Positions 29,401 through 39,600 of a stretch of DNA of 58,119 nucleotides are shown in pieces. A program made the position numbers and the translations under genes. Position 1 is the first letter of the stretch. Each line of letters opens with the position of its first letter. Under the pieces are notes generated by a model. The model made no database searches. It was not told the DNA's origin and was given only the letters and a program-made list of their open reading frames with translations. Source of the DNA: a virus; IMG/VR virus record IMGVR_UViG_3300029319_000051, positions 1-58,119 of that record; one strand, 5' to 3'.

Positions 29401-32400
29401 CTCTGTCGGAGGGGTCAAACTCATCGAGCCCTGAAGGACTTCATCACGGCAAGTTTTCTTACAAGACTTTTGCGGGCCAAGAGGCCACCAACATCTTGGA
29501 TGAGTTGATACCTGAAATCGAACCAGGAAGAGCTTCATTTTCTCTCACGTCAACCTCTATCTCTTCGGGGGCTACAGGCAGGTCCTTTAAAAGAAATTGT
29601 AGCCACAGCTTTGCGCTTTTGTACTATGACGAGAGGGGCAGGCCAGGAGAGCCCGTGCCCCTAGGCTCGCACTTTGTTGCTCAGGTTGCCAACCCAGGGT
29701 TAGCGTCTATTCGCTTGGATATAGACCCCGACACCACTTTGCCTGATTGGGCCCATACGTACAAGGTTTTGTACGGGGGTAACAACTCTATATCTGATTT
29801 TGTCCAATACACCGCTGGGGGTGCATTTACACCACCAATATCAGATGACAAAAACGGCGTTATATATGTGTCTCTTAATTACTTGCAGCACAACAATGAA
29901 GTGTCTTACTCTAAATCTTTTGGCGCTGTTAAATCTGATGGGGACAAGGACTTGTACACGTACTCTGAGGGTGACATACTAAGGATTATCAGCTATTACA
30001 ACGATGACTCTGAGGTTGTTTATCCTAGAATTGCAAACCCTCATGAGTTTCAAGTCATAGATACAGTGACGCTGAATGATGATCCCGTTCAAAATCCACT
30101 AGCTGTTGAGGGAGAAGAGGTACACCCCGCTAAGACTGGTCAATTTGTTATCATAAAAGACAACAAAAACGCCTCAGGATTTAGCTTCCAGGATGTTTCT
30201 AACTCTGGTTCAGACGGTCAAACTTCTGACGAGATATACAATCCAAACAACTACTGGAATAGAAGGTGCGTATTTGAGATATTTACTCCTCAAAAGAAAA
30301 AAGAAGTAGAAAGCCGCGTATACTACGAAATCGGCAAAAGCTACAATGTCGTTAGGGGGAATGAAAACTCCGACGCCATTCACCAGACCACATCTATACT
30401 TATCGATCAGGGTGATGTTTATTTCCGCAAGATGGCCGTCAACATGCCTGACTTTGATTTTGAGACTCAGTCTTTTGCAGGTCTTATAGGTGATGGGACA
30501 GACACTATAGATGAAAAAACGTCCCCCAACTTTAGGTCATACCACCTAGAGTCTAAAGCTTTTACGGATATATTCCCCAATGCAGATGTACTCCCGTATG
30601 GGAAGCCCAGGGTTGCCCTTCAAAAGGTTCAACCTACAACACCTACAATAGCAACACCGAATATACAGTCGGGCAGCAGTTCTAATCAATACACTCGCAA
30701 GAGCTCTCTTAAGTTTTCTGACAGATCTAATGCCAACTCAAACATTGTTAGATACACGTCTTTCAATGACTCTAAGTTGCCATTTAAAGACTTGCAGGCC
30801 AATGACGGGGAGATATTTTACCTAGTAAACTACGCTGACAGTATATTCTGCATACAAAGGCTTAAATGCAGCAGCATACCAGTATCTAGAAACATCCTTT
30901 CAGATGCCCTTGGCAACGAAACTGTGATAAACACAGCAAAAGTTTTGGGCACGGAAAAGTACTACGCAGGCAACTATGGCACCGATGTGCCAGAGTCTGT
31001 TACTGAGGCCGATTCTGCAGTTTACTTTGTGTCTGTAAGAAACAAAGAAGTCTATAGATTTAACCCCAACTCAGGCATAGAGGTAATCTCTGAAAAGGGT
31101 ATGGGTTCATTCTTTGACTCTGTTCTGTCTGATGCAGAAACAAAAGGTTCTTATAAGGTTACTGGTGGATTTGATGCTGACCAACAAGAGTTTATCTTGA
31201 GCGTCACGGCACCTCTTACCACGTTAGAGAACCCTGACCGCCCAGCACCTTTCAACACTGTACCTGCCCAACAAACTTCAATACAAGACTTCTTGGAGGA
31301 ACCAGCAGAGGTGGGTCCAGTAGTGACGGTCAACGAAACAGAAATATCTCAAAATGAACAGATTGCTGACTTGCAGCAAGAGGTGTTTGAGCTTCAAGAT
31401 GAAAATAACGATCTTATTGAAATAAACGAGGAGTTGAGCGCTCAAGACTTTGTCGGAGTTACTCAAGCACAAGTTGACGACCAAATAGACTTTGTGGTTA
31501 GTACCATAATCGGCGCGGTTGGTGATGGCGGCTTAACTCCTGATCAATACGCCAACCCTGGGCCTCTAACTCCAGAACAGCTACAAGATATTGAGAATGT
31601 CATCACTGCTGCGCTTGAGGCCGCAAGAGACGATGGTGCAGATAGTGTAGACTTTAACGTCCCCGACACCCTTAACGACGATCAACAAGCTCAGCTGACT
31701 TCCATAATAGACAATGCTGCTGCTGACTTTGATTTGACCGATACGGACGGGTTTACGCTTGAGCAGCAGAATCAATTCGACCAGATACAAACGGAGGCGG
31801 TACAAGCATTTGGGAATACTCCTTTTGAAGAGTTGACTCCTGATCAACAAGACATATACACAGGCATTGAAGAGTCAAATGACGCTCAAATTGAGGCAGA
31901 CGCTATTCTTCAGGCAGACGGGGATTACACAGCGGGTCTTGAGGCTGGGCAAGATTCGGTGGACCTTACAGACTTCGACAGCCTCACAGCTGTACAGCAG
32001 GGTCAATACAATCAAATTTTTAATACTGGTTTTACCGACGGTCAAATCTCTGTAGACCTTGGTCAGCCTGGAGTTTCAGCAGGCAACCTGAACGCAGCGC
32101 AGCTAGAATCTCTTACGGCATACGTATCTGCTGCTGCAGGAAATCTTGATATATCTGATTTCAATAATCTTAATGAAGCTCAGCAAGAGCAATACAATGC
32201 AATAATTGCGCTGGGTGTAGAGAACTTGTTGACTAGATTTGATCAAGCAGACCCAAACAACCTAGAGGCAACATTAACTCCTCAAGAATCAACGCTTTAT
32301 CTTGAAATTCGATCTAGCAACGACCAAGAGATTATAAACTTTGCCAACCAGCAAGCGTTCCAGTCATTCTATAATCAGTTTAGTCTACAAGCTGTAGCTG

Positions 32401-32762
32401 ATGCAGCACAAAACAATGATACTACTAACTTTTCTCAAGAAGTACTAAACGAATATAATGACCTGGTTGCTGGCGAACCTGTTGATTTTGACGATGTAAG
32501 AGCCTTGTTTGAAAGCGGGGGTGTTTCAGGCCCTGAGGCAGCAGATTTGCTAGATGCTTTGTTGACGGCAAACCCTTCAGCTGGGTTTGACTTGGATGGC
32601 GACGGATCGCTCGGCGTGTCCGACCTTTTGGGCTTCTTGGGCGGCTTCGGCCTACCTGTGGATCCCATTCAGGCCCCTGAATCTATAGGATCTGTATTTA
32701 CCGACGCCGACGCCGACGCCGCTGCCGACTCAGGGGGAACACCACCCGACCAGAATACATAA
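26469..32762 (+). CDS. Giant tail nozzle/tubular protein with dockerin-like C-terminal tail, 2097 aa
   Basis: The N-terminus (FPRKLNRSKDARLLDKTEMY) matches the beginning of podoviral nozzle or tail-stabilisation proteins (P22 gp10-like, crAss-like tubular proteins), which usually have 700-1100 residues. The body to about residue 1590 is beta-rich (HTYKVLYGGNNSISDFVQYT, IVRYTSFNDSKLPFKDLQAN, DSAVYFVSVRNKEVYRFNPN), compatible with a beta-propeller. From about 1600 the protein becomes an acidic Gln/Asp/Asn-rich extension with degenerate units around LTPDQQDIY and LTAVQQGQYNQIFNTG. It then ends with GFDLDGDGSLGVSDLLGFLG (about 2036-2055), a calcium-loop dockerin-like motif. The tail extension looks like an added module. 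Confidence 0.7.
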   Translation: MIDKIFPRKLNRSKDARLLDKTEMYNAINISIDDFDTAVDDTSDTGDAGVIKPVKGNDAIDQDTTVLESGESARVIGSVVDEVNGQIYLFVFSTNAEKQGVYRITADDNVEAIYVSEYFEFQNDDFVKGDIVYHSDGNVILYFTDGRNEPKKLSLDDTAIAAATGASASRVKDFITACPKTPMHPPTWEFFSEPTKPINFRSVEGFQFAYQCIYSTGEESAISTYSDVAIPTPYLTQGSLTEPNLEAANGLLVKIPKEVRGIPNYTDNIERIRLLVRIGNDGAFFTVSEKDAATGSDELTFEFYNDSVLTGVPQEDQDKLNDALPRIARAQTVINDRLIYGNYTEGYETNSVNATLTTVNTPRPEDFVDLKIGVRPLISPAFADSPAFSEESPSNISVSLNGENFDITQEGVGNKVFNRRASYQFDLSDLPSVLPEGAIVDISFAIEPDGNFELYDSDRSFHAFKNNGFGLSSNVGDNKSIFDDYRGVKKSGTTHEYLIGDGSPTRFQDNSGVGATGLTWNVVDPGDEVGIVQGPIQNITFGTSPSNPFIIPQALVKFRARFKIINGVEGSTSVKAFVTNVLKGYFSDGDTSLAGVDFFPPEIAVELTPGQDRSPTVSIDQFMNSSNGYGFIPDTDKRARTVVSCFSKDEYNTPLGVTDFENAFSAVGYFAVNKADVTFSLRYSEDVNNAVSGDAEYDVGPIFSLHIDEVSNVETVTMIPRITRSGSRGWIYFTKFYLSGGGSPGAPLAPGANDANIRKICLLDSPQQPDPDISIEDNDYNIFFLSRHFCPITDNTTNAAQTLSDAGVGGNFLRSLTVRPLDFLNAGALEVIPVDPSTGFEIGDTRLGRSNQAFEGFQGTSKNFIGGGSVVLSVSGSTELDNDFRVESGKSTYPGAQTYLSQKLRHIGYLELNPEPDSVNGEIIRIADPVAPSGIIYSIIDGEVNIRQNYQAGRLSPSYWYGVYYDTEYGGRNNNQFALSEGSNSSSPEGLHHGKFSYKTFAGQEATNILDELIPEIEPGRASFSLTSTSISSGATGRSFKRNCSHSFALLYYDERGRPGEPVPLGSHFVAQVANPGLASIRLDIDPDTTLPDWAHTYKVLYGGNNSISDFVQYTAGGAFTPPISDDKNGVIYVSLNYLQHNNEVSYSKSFGAVKSDGDKDLYTYSEGDILRIISYYNDDSEVVYPRIANPHEFQVIDTVTLNDDPVQNPLAVEGEEVHPAKTGQFVIIKDNKNASGFSFQDVSNSGSDGQTSDEIYNPNNYWNRRCVFEIFTPQKKKEVESRVYYEIGKSYNVVRGNENSDAIHQTTSILIDQGDVYFRKMAVNMPDFDFETQSFAGLIGDGTDTIDEKTSPNFRSYHLESKAFTDIFPNADVLPYGKPRVALQKVQPTTPTIATPNIQSGSSSNQYTRKSSLKFSDRSNANSNIVRYTSFNDSKLPFKDLQANDGEIFYLVNYADSIFCIQRLKCSSIPVSRNILSDALGNETVINTAKVLGTEKYYAGNYGTDVPESVTEADSAVYFVSVRNKEVYRFNPNSGIEVISEKGMGSFFDSVLSDAETKGSYKVTGGFDADQQEFILSVTAPLTTLENPDRPAPFNTVPAQQTSIQDFLEEPAEVGPVVTVNETEISQNEQIADLQQEVFELQDENNDLIEINEELSAQDFVGVTQAQVDDQIDFVVSTIIGAVGDGGLTPDQYANPGPLTPEQLQDIENVITAALEAARDDGADSVDFNVPDTLNDDQQAQLTSIIDNAAADFDLTDTDGFTLEQQNQFDQIQTEAVQAFGNTPFEELTPDQQDIYTGIEESNDAQIEADAILQADGDYTAGLEAGQDSVDLTDFDSLTAVQQGQYNQIFNTGFTDGQISVDLGQPGVSAGNLNAAQLESLTAYVSAAAGNLDISDFNNLNEAQQEQYNAIIALGVENLLTRFDQADPNNLEATLTPQESTLYLEIRSSNDQEIINFANQQAFQSFYNQFSLQAVADAAQNNDTTNFSQEVLNEYNDLVAGEPVDFDDVRALFESGGVSGPEAADLLDALLTANPSAGFDLDGDGSLGVSDLLGFLGGFGLPVDPIQAPESIGSVFTDADADAAADSGGTPPDQNT

Positions 32763-32777
32763 CACTTAAACCAAGAC

Positions 32778-33797
32778 ATGTCTACAACTATAGCATACAG
32801 CCACAAAGGAGGCTACTGGAAAACCAAGTACAGCTTCGTCGCTTGTTTTATGAGAAGCGTAGGTAGGAAGTTTTTTTCATCCGCATCTGTAGGAGCCACA
32901 GCTCTTCCTGAAGAGGCTTCAAGGGCTCTAAATGAAGAGCAAAAAAGCACTATTGAATCTTTGATTTGGAAGCACAACTCTAAAGACGACAGCAAAAGGA
33001 CTAATTTTTATGGGGTTCTTGGAAACAGCGGTATATCTGTGGCCTTTAACGACAGGGTGTCGTCAAACAAGATATACAAGTCTATATCTTTAGAGGGGTC
33101 TAACAACATCGCCAACAACTCAGTAAACACCTTTGTGGTAAACTCAGACAACAACCCCAACAAGCAGTTCAGCATAGGGCCTGTTAAGGACAAAGGGGGT
33201 ATGCTTTACGGGCATATCGGTTTGTCAAATTTGATTGCTGCTGGAAGTAACGTAAGGGTTTTAGGGACCTTTGAGGTGTCCGACAGCGCACCATTTTTTA
33301 CTTCAGTTGATGGGGGTCAGAATGCTATAGCGATTAGAATAAATTCCAAAACAAACATACCAGTTACAAAAAGCTCTGTTACAGGAAACAGTAATCTTGG
33401 GGTATCGCCTTTATCAAAGTACTTTTTTGTTTCTGAAAATGGCGACGCATATTCTATAGATGGAAAGCTAATAAGCACTGGTGCTGATATTTCAAGCGCC
33501 TCATATAACGACAATAAGTTTGGATTGCCGTATGATTTAGACTTTTCACTTGTAAATAGCTCTCCTGCTTTTATACTATTCAGAAACAGCAGCTTAGAAT
33601 CGGAGGATGTAACAGCTATAGGAGGGGGGGAATACACCAAAATAGTAACTCTTTGTGAAATTACCCCTCAAGACATCAACGGAGCGCCACCACGGGGTCA
33701 GTATGCACAAGCAGAAATAGTCTTTGGCAATCAGCCCTATGAACTTTTTGCTTTGAATGTAAACTATGAAACCACTGACTTAGACCATTCTAAGTGA
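32778..33797 (+). CDS. Tail-associated hypothetical protein, 339 aa
   Basis: The protein starts MSTTIAYSHKGGYWKTKYSF and is largely beta, with many Asn/Ser turns (GSNNIANNSVNTFVVNSDNN). The segment YKSISLEGSNN and the regular strand pattern suggest a tail or nozzle-associated structural protein. I have no specific family. The gene follows the nozzle by 15 bases. Confidence 0.5.
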   Translation: MSTTIAYSHKGGYWKTKYSFVACFMRSVGRKFFSSASVGATALPEEASRALNEEQKSTIESLIWKHNSKDDSKRTNFYGVLGNSGISVAFNDRVSSNKIYKSISLEGSNNIANNSVNTFVVNSDNNPNKQFSIGPVKDKGGMLYGHIGLSNLIAAGSNVRVLGTFEVSDSAPFFTSVDGGQNAIAIRINSKTNIPVTKSSVTGNSNLGVSPLSKYFFVSENGDAYSIDGKLISTGADISSASYNDNKFGLPYDLDFSLVNSSPAFILFRNSSLESEDVTAIGGGEYTKIVTLCEITPQDINGAPPRGQYAQAEIVFGNQPYELFALNVNYETTDLDHSK

Positions 33798-33804
33798 TAA
33801 TAAG

Positions 33805-33812
33805 TATATTTG
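33805..33812 (+). promoter_or_regulatory. Bacteroidetes-type -7 promoter box, ATG 5 nt downstream
   Basis: TATATTTG is followed by CAGCT and ATG at 33818, seven bases after the previous stop. It opens the ejection/cargo gene group. Confidence 0.65.
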
Positions 33813-33817
33813 CAGCT

Positions 33818-34987
33818 ATGATCGACTTTGTACACAATATTTTGTTTGGGATTGATTACCCAGGACTTGTAAAAGCGCTCGATCCCATCACTCTTGGACT
33901 TCTAGTCGGTCAGGGAATACAGCAGTTTGGCAAGATGAAAGAGGCCAAGCAGCAAGAACAGGCTGCACAAACTCAAATGGATCAAGGCCAAGACCTCTAC
34001 GACAAGATGGTTTCTGAGTTTGAGTCAGGTAAGTATGATGTTTCTCTGAGTCAAGATGTTAGAGATACTGCTGAACAACAAAGGATTCTGGCGGAGCAAT
34101 TCACTGATGCTGCTACAGAAAGAGCTGTTCAAGCTCAACAATCAGCTTTGGCTGCTGCTAAATATGGTGATGCTAGATCTGCGGCTCTCATTCCGTCTCA
34201 AGTTAGACAGCTTGAGGCGGGTGTGCAGCAAGCGGAAATTCAGGGACTCCAAGAAAAAGTTGCCTCTGATGCAGCCCTAGCTTCTGCACAACAGCTTGTT
34301 GACGAACAAAACAAACAGTTGCAACAAAGCCTTGGGGCTATGAAGCTAAAGAGGGGGGCTGCAGGAATAGATGCTGGACAGCTTGCTGCTCAGCAAGCTA
34401 GAGCTGCAGGTGCAGCTGCCAAATCAGCGCTATTTGCTACCATTGGACAAGGCCTTACTGCGGGGCTTGCTGGAAGAAGTGGCGATGGAGGAGATAATAA
34501 CAGCACATCAGAAGTTAATAGCCTGCTTAGGCGTCTTGAGACTAATCCATCAAATACACTTGATGCAACATTAAGACGTCAATTATCAGATCCATTGTTT
34601 GAAAATGAAGAAGAAGATATCCCTTTGGATTTTAACATAGGAGATGTTTTTCAACAAAGAGCTAGACAGCAGGGTGTTGACACTTTCCAAGGCTCAGGCA
34701 AAAAAGGCATGCGGTACGAGTTTGCAGATAAAGGAGGCGAGGTTCACATGACCGAGGGCGAGTTTAGCCACAAGACAAACAAAAAGGCTTTGATTGATGA
34801 AGAGACAGGGGTCAAAGAGGCTGAACTTACTGGCAACGAAGCGATGGTAAGAGACGGAGAAAACGTACTTGTTTTTAATCCAAACCAGCAAAGCACCATA
34901 GAAAGCCTTGTAAACAAAGGTGACTCTAAGGGTCTTATGAAGAAGATGAAAGCGTTGCTGAAAAAATTTAACAAGCAAAATGTCTAA
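33818..34987 (+). CDS. Internal virion / DNA-ejection-type protein, 389 aa
   Basis: A short hydrophobic N-terminus (PITLGLLVGQGIQQF) is followed by a long Gln/Ala-rich coiled coil (about residues 45-215) and a Gly/Ala-rich hydrophobic helix near ALFATIGQGLTAGLAG. A basic C-terminus ends FNKQNV, after GGEVHMTEGEFSHKTNKKAL. This layout is that of podoviral ejection proteins (T7 gp14/gp15 analogues) that form the envelope-crossing channel. The assignment comes from order and composition, not sequence match. Confidence 0.6.
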   Translation: MIDFVHNILFGIDYPGLVKALDPITLGLLVGQGIQQFGKMKEAKQQEQAAQTQMDQGQDLYDKMVSEFESGKYDVSLSQDVRDTAEQQRILAEQFTDAATERAVQAQQSALAAAKYGDARSAALIPSQVRQLEAGVQQAEIQGLQEKVASDAALASAQQLVDEQNKQLQQSLGAMKLKRGAAGIDAGQLAAQQARAAGAAAKSALFATIGQGLTAGLAGRSGDGGDNNSTSEVNSLLRRLETNPSNTLDATLRRQLSDPLFENEEEDIPLDFNIGDVFQQRARQQGVDTFQGSGKKGMRYEFADKGGEVHMTEGEFSHKTNKKALIDEETGVKEAELTGNEAMVRDGENVLVFNPNQQSTIESLVNKGDSKGLMKKMKALLKKFNKQNV

Positions 34988-36659
34988 CTTATTTGCTGGG
35001 GCTCCCCTACCTGGTCGCTTTGATGAAGTTCAGCAAGCAGATCTTTCTCAAGTTACCACTACGTTTAGGGCTATGGACATTCGGGACAAAGAAGCTGCCC
35101 GAAGATTTGAGAGGGCTGAAGACATGCGTCGTGAAGACCTGGATAAAATTGCTGGGTTTGATATATCTAGCCTTGGTCAGATGGGATCTGAAATTTTTCA
35201 AGTTGACGCTGAAGCTCTTGCTGAACAAATAAAAAACGGAGAGCTTGACCCTACTGAAGCTAGAGCCGCAATAACAAAGCTTACTTCTGATTACGGTCAA
35301 TACAAAGCTCATGGCGACGCCATGTTGGAGCGCAGCACCTACGCTAAAAATGTGGCTACGGATGCAAAAGCAAGACAAGCTCACAATGATGGTCTTGCAG
35401 TAGGCTATCAAACCACTTATGGTGTTGATGATTACGGCATTCAAAAAAACCTATCTATGAACCAACTTTTTTTGCCAGGCAGTGCGAAAAAAGGAAGAGA
35501 TGGTAATTGGACCGTTATAGACCCCAACACAAATCAAAGAGTTCCTATAACGCAGGTTACTGGGTATGCAAATCCAAACCACTTTTACAGATTTGGTGAG
35601 GAAAAAATTGATGTGGGTGATTTGCAGACTAGCGCCATGAGTGAGCCCATACAAAACAGAATACTTAAAAGAGGTAACAACGTATTTTATGAGGAAAACG
35701 CCATCATAGAGTATGACACTCTGACTGAAAACAGCAATAAAACAGGCCAAACTTTAAGACTTCAAATACTTGAAGACTATCAAGATGAGTCTGGCAAAAG
35801 CACATATTTTAACGAGTCTGATGAGCAAAGAGCGTTTCAATTTGGGCCCAATGGATACAACAGAATCCAAGGCATTCAAAACGAAGACGAAAAAATAAGG
35901 CTTCAACAAGCTTGGTTAAGTGTGTGGGGACCTCCTGGACAAAACAGAACGAAAGACGAGTCTGGAAATATTGTTGCAGAAGGTAGCGGTTGGGATCTTT
36001 TAAATTCAGAAAGATCTAAGTTTGTTGAGTATGCAAGAACTAAGACCTCTACCGATGAGCTTATGAAGAGAGAAAGATTGCGAACCTCTCGAACATCTGG
36101 CGATGGAACTAGTGTGGAAGATCTTTATGGGTTTGAAGAAACCATAGAAGATGTTGCTGCTGGCATGGGTCCTCAGCCAGAAACTGCTATGTCTTATGGT
36201 ATGACTACAATAAAAACACCCATACAAGTAGAGGCTAGTAGCTTTGGCGATGGTGGAGATTATGAAATACACGCCTTTGGAGTTGACCCAAGAAATGGAA
36301 ACATTACAGCCAGAGTGTTTGATGATGTCAACATAACACTACACCAGTATACTGATGAAAACGGATCTGTGTTGTTTGCAACATCAGCTCAAGAGGCGAA
36401 TGCACTAGCTAAAGAAAAAGGTGGCATTTACGAGGGTAAAACATCAAAAGTTAAAAACCCCAACCCGCCACAAAGAACAATAGTTATATCTCCTGGCAAT
36501 CAAACCTTTGGTAACGAAGTTTACAATCGTATATTTGGTGTTGACCCCAAAACGGGAGGCCCAACGAATGCAACAGCAATTGAGCTTTTGAATGCTCACA
36601 AACAAAAAGCCAATAGAATGGTTGCTCAAGATGCTGGAATACCCATACCCAATCAATAA
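34980..36659 (+). CDS. Internal virion / DNA-ejection-type protein, 559 aa
   Basis: A soluble, charged and helical protein (TTFRAMDIRDKEAARRFERA) with a middle region of mixed structure. It overlaps the previous gene by eight bases and the giant polyvalent gene by one. Together the three genes mirror the gp14-gp15-gp16 series of T7-like phages in order and increasing size. No enzymatic motif was recognised. Confidence 0.55.
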   Translation: MSNLFAGAPLPGRFDEVQQADLSQVTTTFRAMDIRDKEAARRFERAEDMRREDLDKIAGFDISSLGQMGSEIFQVDAEALAEQIKNGELDPTEARAAITKLTSDYGQYKAHGDAMLERSTYAKNVATDAKARQAHNDGLAVGYQTTYGVDDYGIQKNLSMNQLFLPGSAKKGRDGNWTVIDPNTNQRVPITQVTGYANPNHFYRFGEEKIDVGDLQTSAMSEPIQNRILKRGNNVFYEENAIIEYDTLTENSNKTGQTLRLQILEDYQDESGKSTYFNESDEQRAFQFGPNGYNRIQGIQNEDEKIRLQQAWLSVWGPPGQNRTKDESGNIVAEGSGWDLLNSERSKFVEYARTKTSTDELMKRERLRTSRTSGDGTSVEDLYGFEETIEDVAAGMGPQPETAMSYGMTTIKTPIQVEASSFGDGGDYEIHAFGVDPRNGNITARVFDDVNITLHQYTDENGSVLFATSAQEANALAKEKGGIYEGKTSKVKNPNPPQRTIVISPGNQTFGNEVYNRIFGVDPKTGGPTNATAIELLNAHKQKANRMVAQDAGIPIPNQ

Positions 36660-39600
36660 TGAACGGAGAAGATCTTACACAAGTAGGCGCTGAGGTTTCA
36701 GACATTGAAAAGAGCATTGACCTCCTGTCAGAAAAAGGATATGACTCCAATAGGATCATGGAGGTCATGTCCTCTGTTGGCTATGACTCAAATCAGGTTT
36801 ACAATGAGTTCGTTCGTCGTCACGAAGATGAGCGCCAGAGAATGTTGGAGGAGAAAGAGAGAGCAGACGCTTTGTTTCAGCAACAGCGTGACGCATACGA
36901 CGCGCTATTAAAAAAAAAAGACTTACCATCAGAACAAGATGGGGAGTCCTTGGATTTAGATCCCCAATTACCTGGAGCCCAAGCATCGGTAGCTGACCCA
37001 CGTTTGTTCGAGATTCGTCAGAACGACGAGTTGGCAATGAATGGTGTGACAAACAGCAGGATTGGCAATGAGCTTGTCCGTGCTGTAAGTTTCAATGACT
37101 CTCAGGCAGTAACTAAAGCGCTTGAAAGCGCTCAGTCAAATGGACTTCTTACTGAATTTTCTATCGAAGACGAGTACGATCAGGAAACCCTGCAAAAGAT
37201 ACAAGGTGCTGGTAATGAGATGATTGGCTTTGGAAAGAGCAGCTATCAGCTGGCTCTTAGCAAGGCCAACGAGATTAATAAGTCTTTAGGTATAGACATT
37301 GAGTACGACATCAACAGTGAAACAGACTTTGGTTTGTTCCTAAGAGAGTCTGTAGAAAGAGTAGAAAGGAACGAGGAGGACTTTAACAAGAGGACAGAGC
37401 AGTTTATCCAGCAGATCCCAGGCATGAGAGATGAGGAGGTGGGATTTGGCAGCATCCTTCTTGATGACTTAAGTTTTTCTAACATGGTGTCTGGCATGGC
37501 AGCATTTCAGGCTGATGTGTTCGGAGAGGGGGCTGGTCTTAAGAGTCTTTATGGGGATTCAGTAACCTCAGAGTACTATCAGGAAAAGATTAGAAAAACA
37601 AATCAGGCCAACGCCCAGCGCGAAAAGCTTTTTTACGAAGATCTTGAGGTGGCTGAAGAGGCATACTCTATGGGCAGCACAGAAAGGGTTGCGGCTGCAT
37701 GGAGAGGGGACATATCAATGGGTGATTACCTAGCTGCTACTACCGTAGAAACCAGCAGAGTAATGGTCGATGGCATAAAGTCTATTGCAGAGTATATAAT
37801 AAACCCAGCTGTTTTAGCTATTGATGTGTTTGGAGAAAGCTATGGAAACACTAGGACTTACTCTCCACATCTGAGCATTACTGAAGCGGCTGTTACATCT
37901 GCTGCCAAGGCTACGACTGAAGTCGTAATGGAAAGGATTATGATGGGCCTTGGTGTCGGCGCTGAAGCCCTTGTGAAAGGGTCTCTAAAAACTGCAAAGC
38001 AAACACTAAGAGGATCAAAACGTGCAGCTATAGATAAGGCTAGAAAAGACCTTGCTGGTAAGCTGACAGGTAGTTTGTCTGGTAAAATTATTGGAAACAC
38101 CGCTATTGAAGGGCTTGAAGAGGGGTTGGTAGAGATAACAAACTGGGCTATTGATGCTGCCGACAATGTCGCAATGGGCAGAAATGTTAAAGACCTAAAC
38201 TTCAGCGAAGTAGGTGATGCCTTCTTTGCTGGTATGGCTGGTGGGTTTGGTCCAATCGCCGTTACACAGCTGCCTTCTCACAGGGGGCACATTAAGTTTA
38301 TGTCCGACAGGTCTAACGTAATGAAGGCGATAGCCGAGCTTAGAAAGGACTATGAAGCTGAAACAGACCCCGTTAGAAAAAAAGAGCTAGAAAAAGACTT
38401 GATGAATGCAATGGTTAGATCCAATGTGATCACCAATGCAGAAAACAAAATGTACGAGGACTTTTCTCCAGAAGAGAAGAGGACAGTCATCATGTACAAT
38501 CAGGAAATATCTAATCTTCAACAGACTCTAGACACAGGCAAGTACTGGAACGGAGACAAGGTTACTTCTGAAGAGCGTACTGCTCTTGAAGCTAGGCTTA
38601 AGAACGCCATAGATAGGAAGGCTAAGATTGAAGCTGGTGTAGAGGCAAGACAGGGTGAGGAACAGTCTAAGGAAGAGGTTGAAACACCCCCAACTGTAGA
38701 GAACGCAGCAGAGACCAAGGCAGAAACAAAGACAAGGAAGGTGCCTAAGTCTGAAAAAGATATCCATAAGGATATCCCTGTCCCTACAGAGAAGGCACCT
38801 CAGGGTCAAGAGCAGGAGGCTGTTCAGCTTTCTTTGTTTGATGAGAACACTGTTCTCGATCCAGTAGCTGAGCCTGAAACTCAGCCAGAAGTACAAGAGG
38901 AAGCTCCTGTACAGGAAGAAGTAAAGACAGAGGCCGAGCAAGAAGCAGACAAACCAGTAGAGGAGCAAGGCTTCTTTGAGCTAAATGCAGAAGAAGCTCA
39001 GAAGTTTGACCTCAAGGACACTAAAGTAGTCGGTGATGGTGCTGGCCAAATATCTATACCCCTTGCCTCTAAAATAAACAAAGTCATTGATGCCTTTGGG
39101 AAAAGGGGACTTAAGGGTATCAAGGTTAGATACCACAGAAACACAGAGTCGTTGAGAAATGTTGACCCCGAGGTGGCTCAACAACTTGACCAAATTGAGT
39201 TGCAGAACCAGCAGAGTGGAAAAAAAGCAAGACTTGGTGGGTATTTTTTAAACGGTACGATTCACCTACACAAAGACAGCGATGCTCTTGATGTGCTAGA
39301 GGAGTTTAGTCACGGGGTGCTGAAAGATGTTATCGGAAAGGAAGCTAAGTCTAGAGAAAGACTTTACAATGAGCTGGTTGATATGTCTAAGGGCAAGTCA
39401 AAAGCTGCTCAGGAAGTAAAGAAAGTTCTTGATGAAAGAGAGAGGCTTTATAAGGGTGTGAGTGATGCTACAATGCAAGAAGAGTCTATTGTTTTCTTCT
39501 TGGTAAACTACGCTCAAAATCCTTCTTCGTTCTCCTCCTTAAAGTCTAGGATAAAGTCTGCTTTGAACAGATTTTTTAAAAGCGTCGGAGCTAAAAGCAA

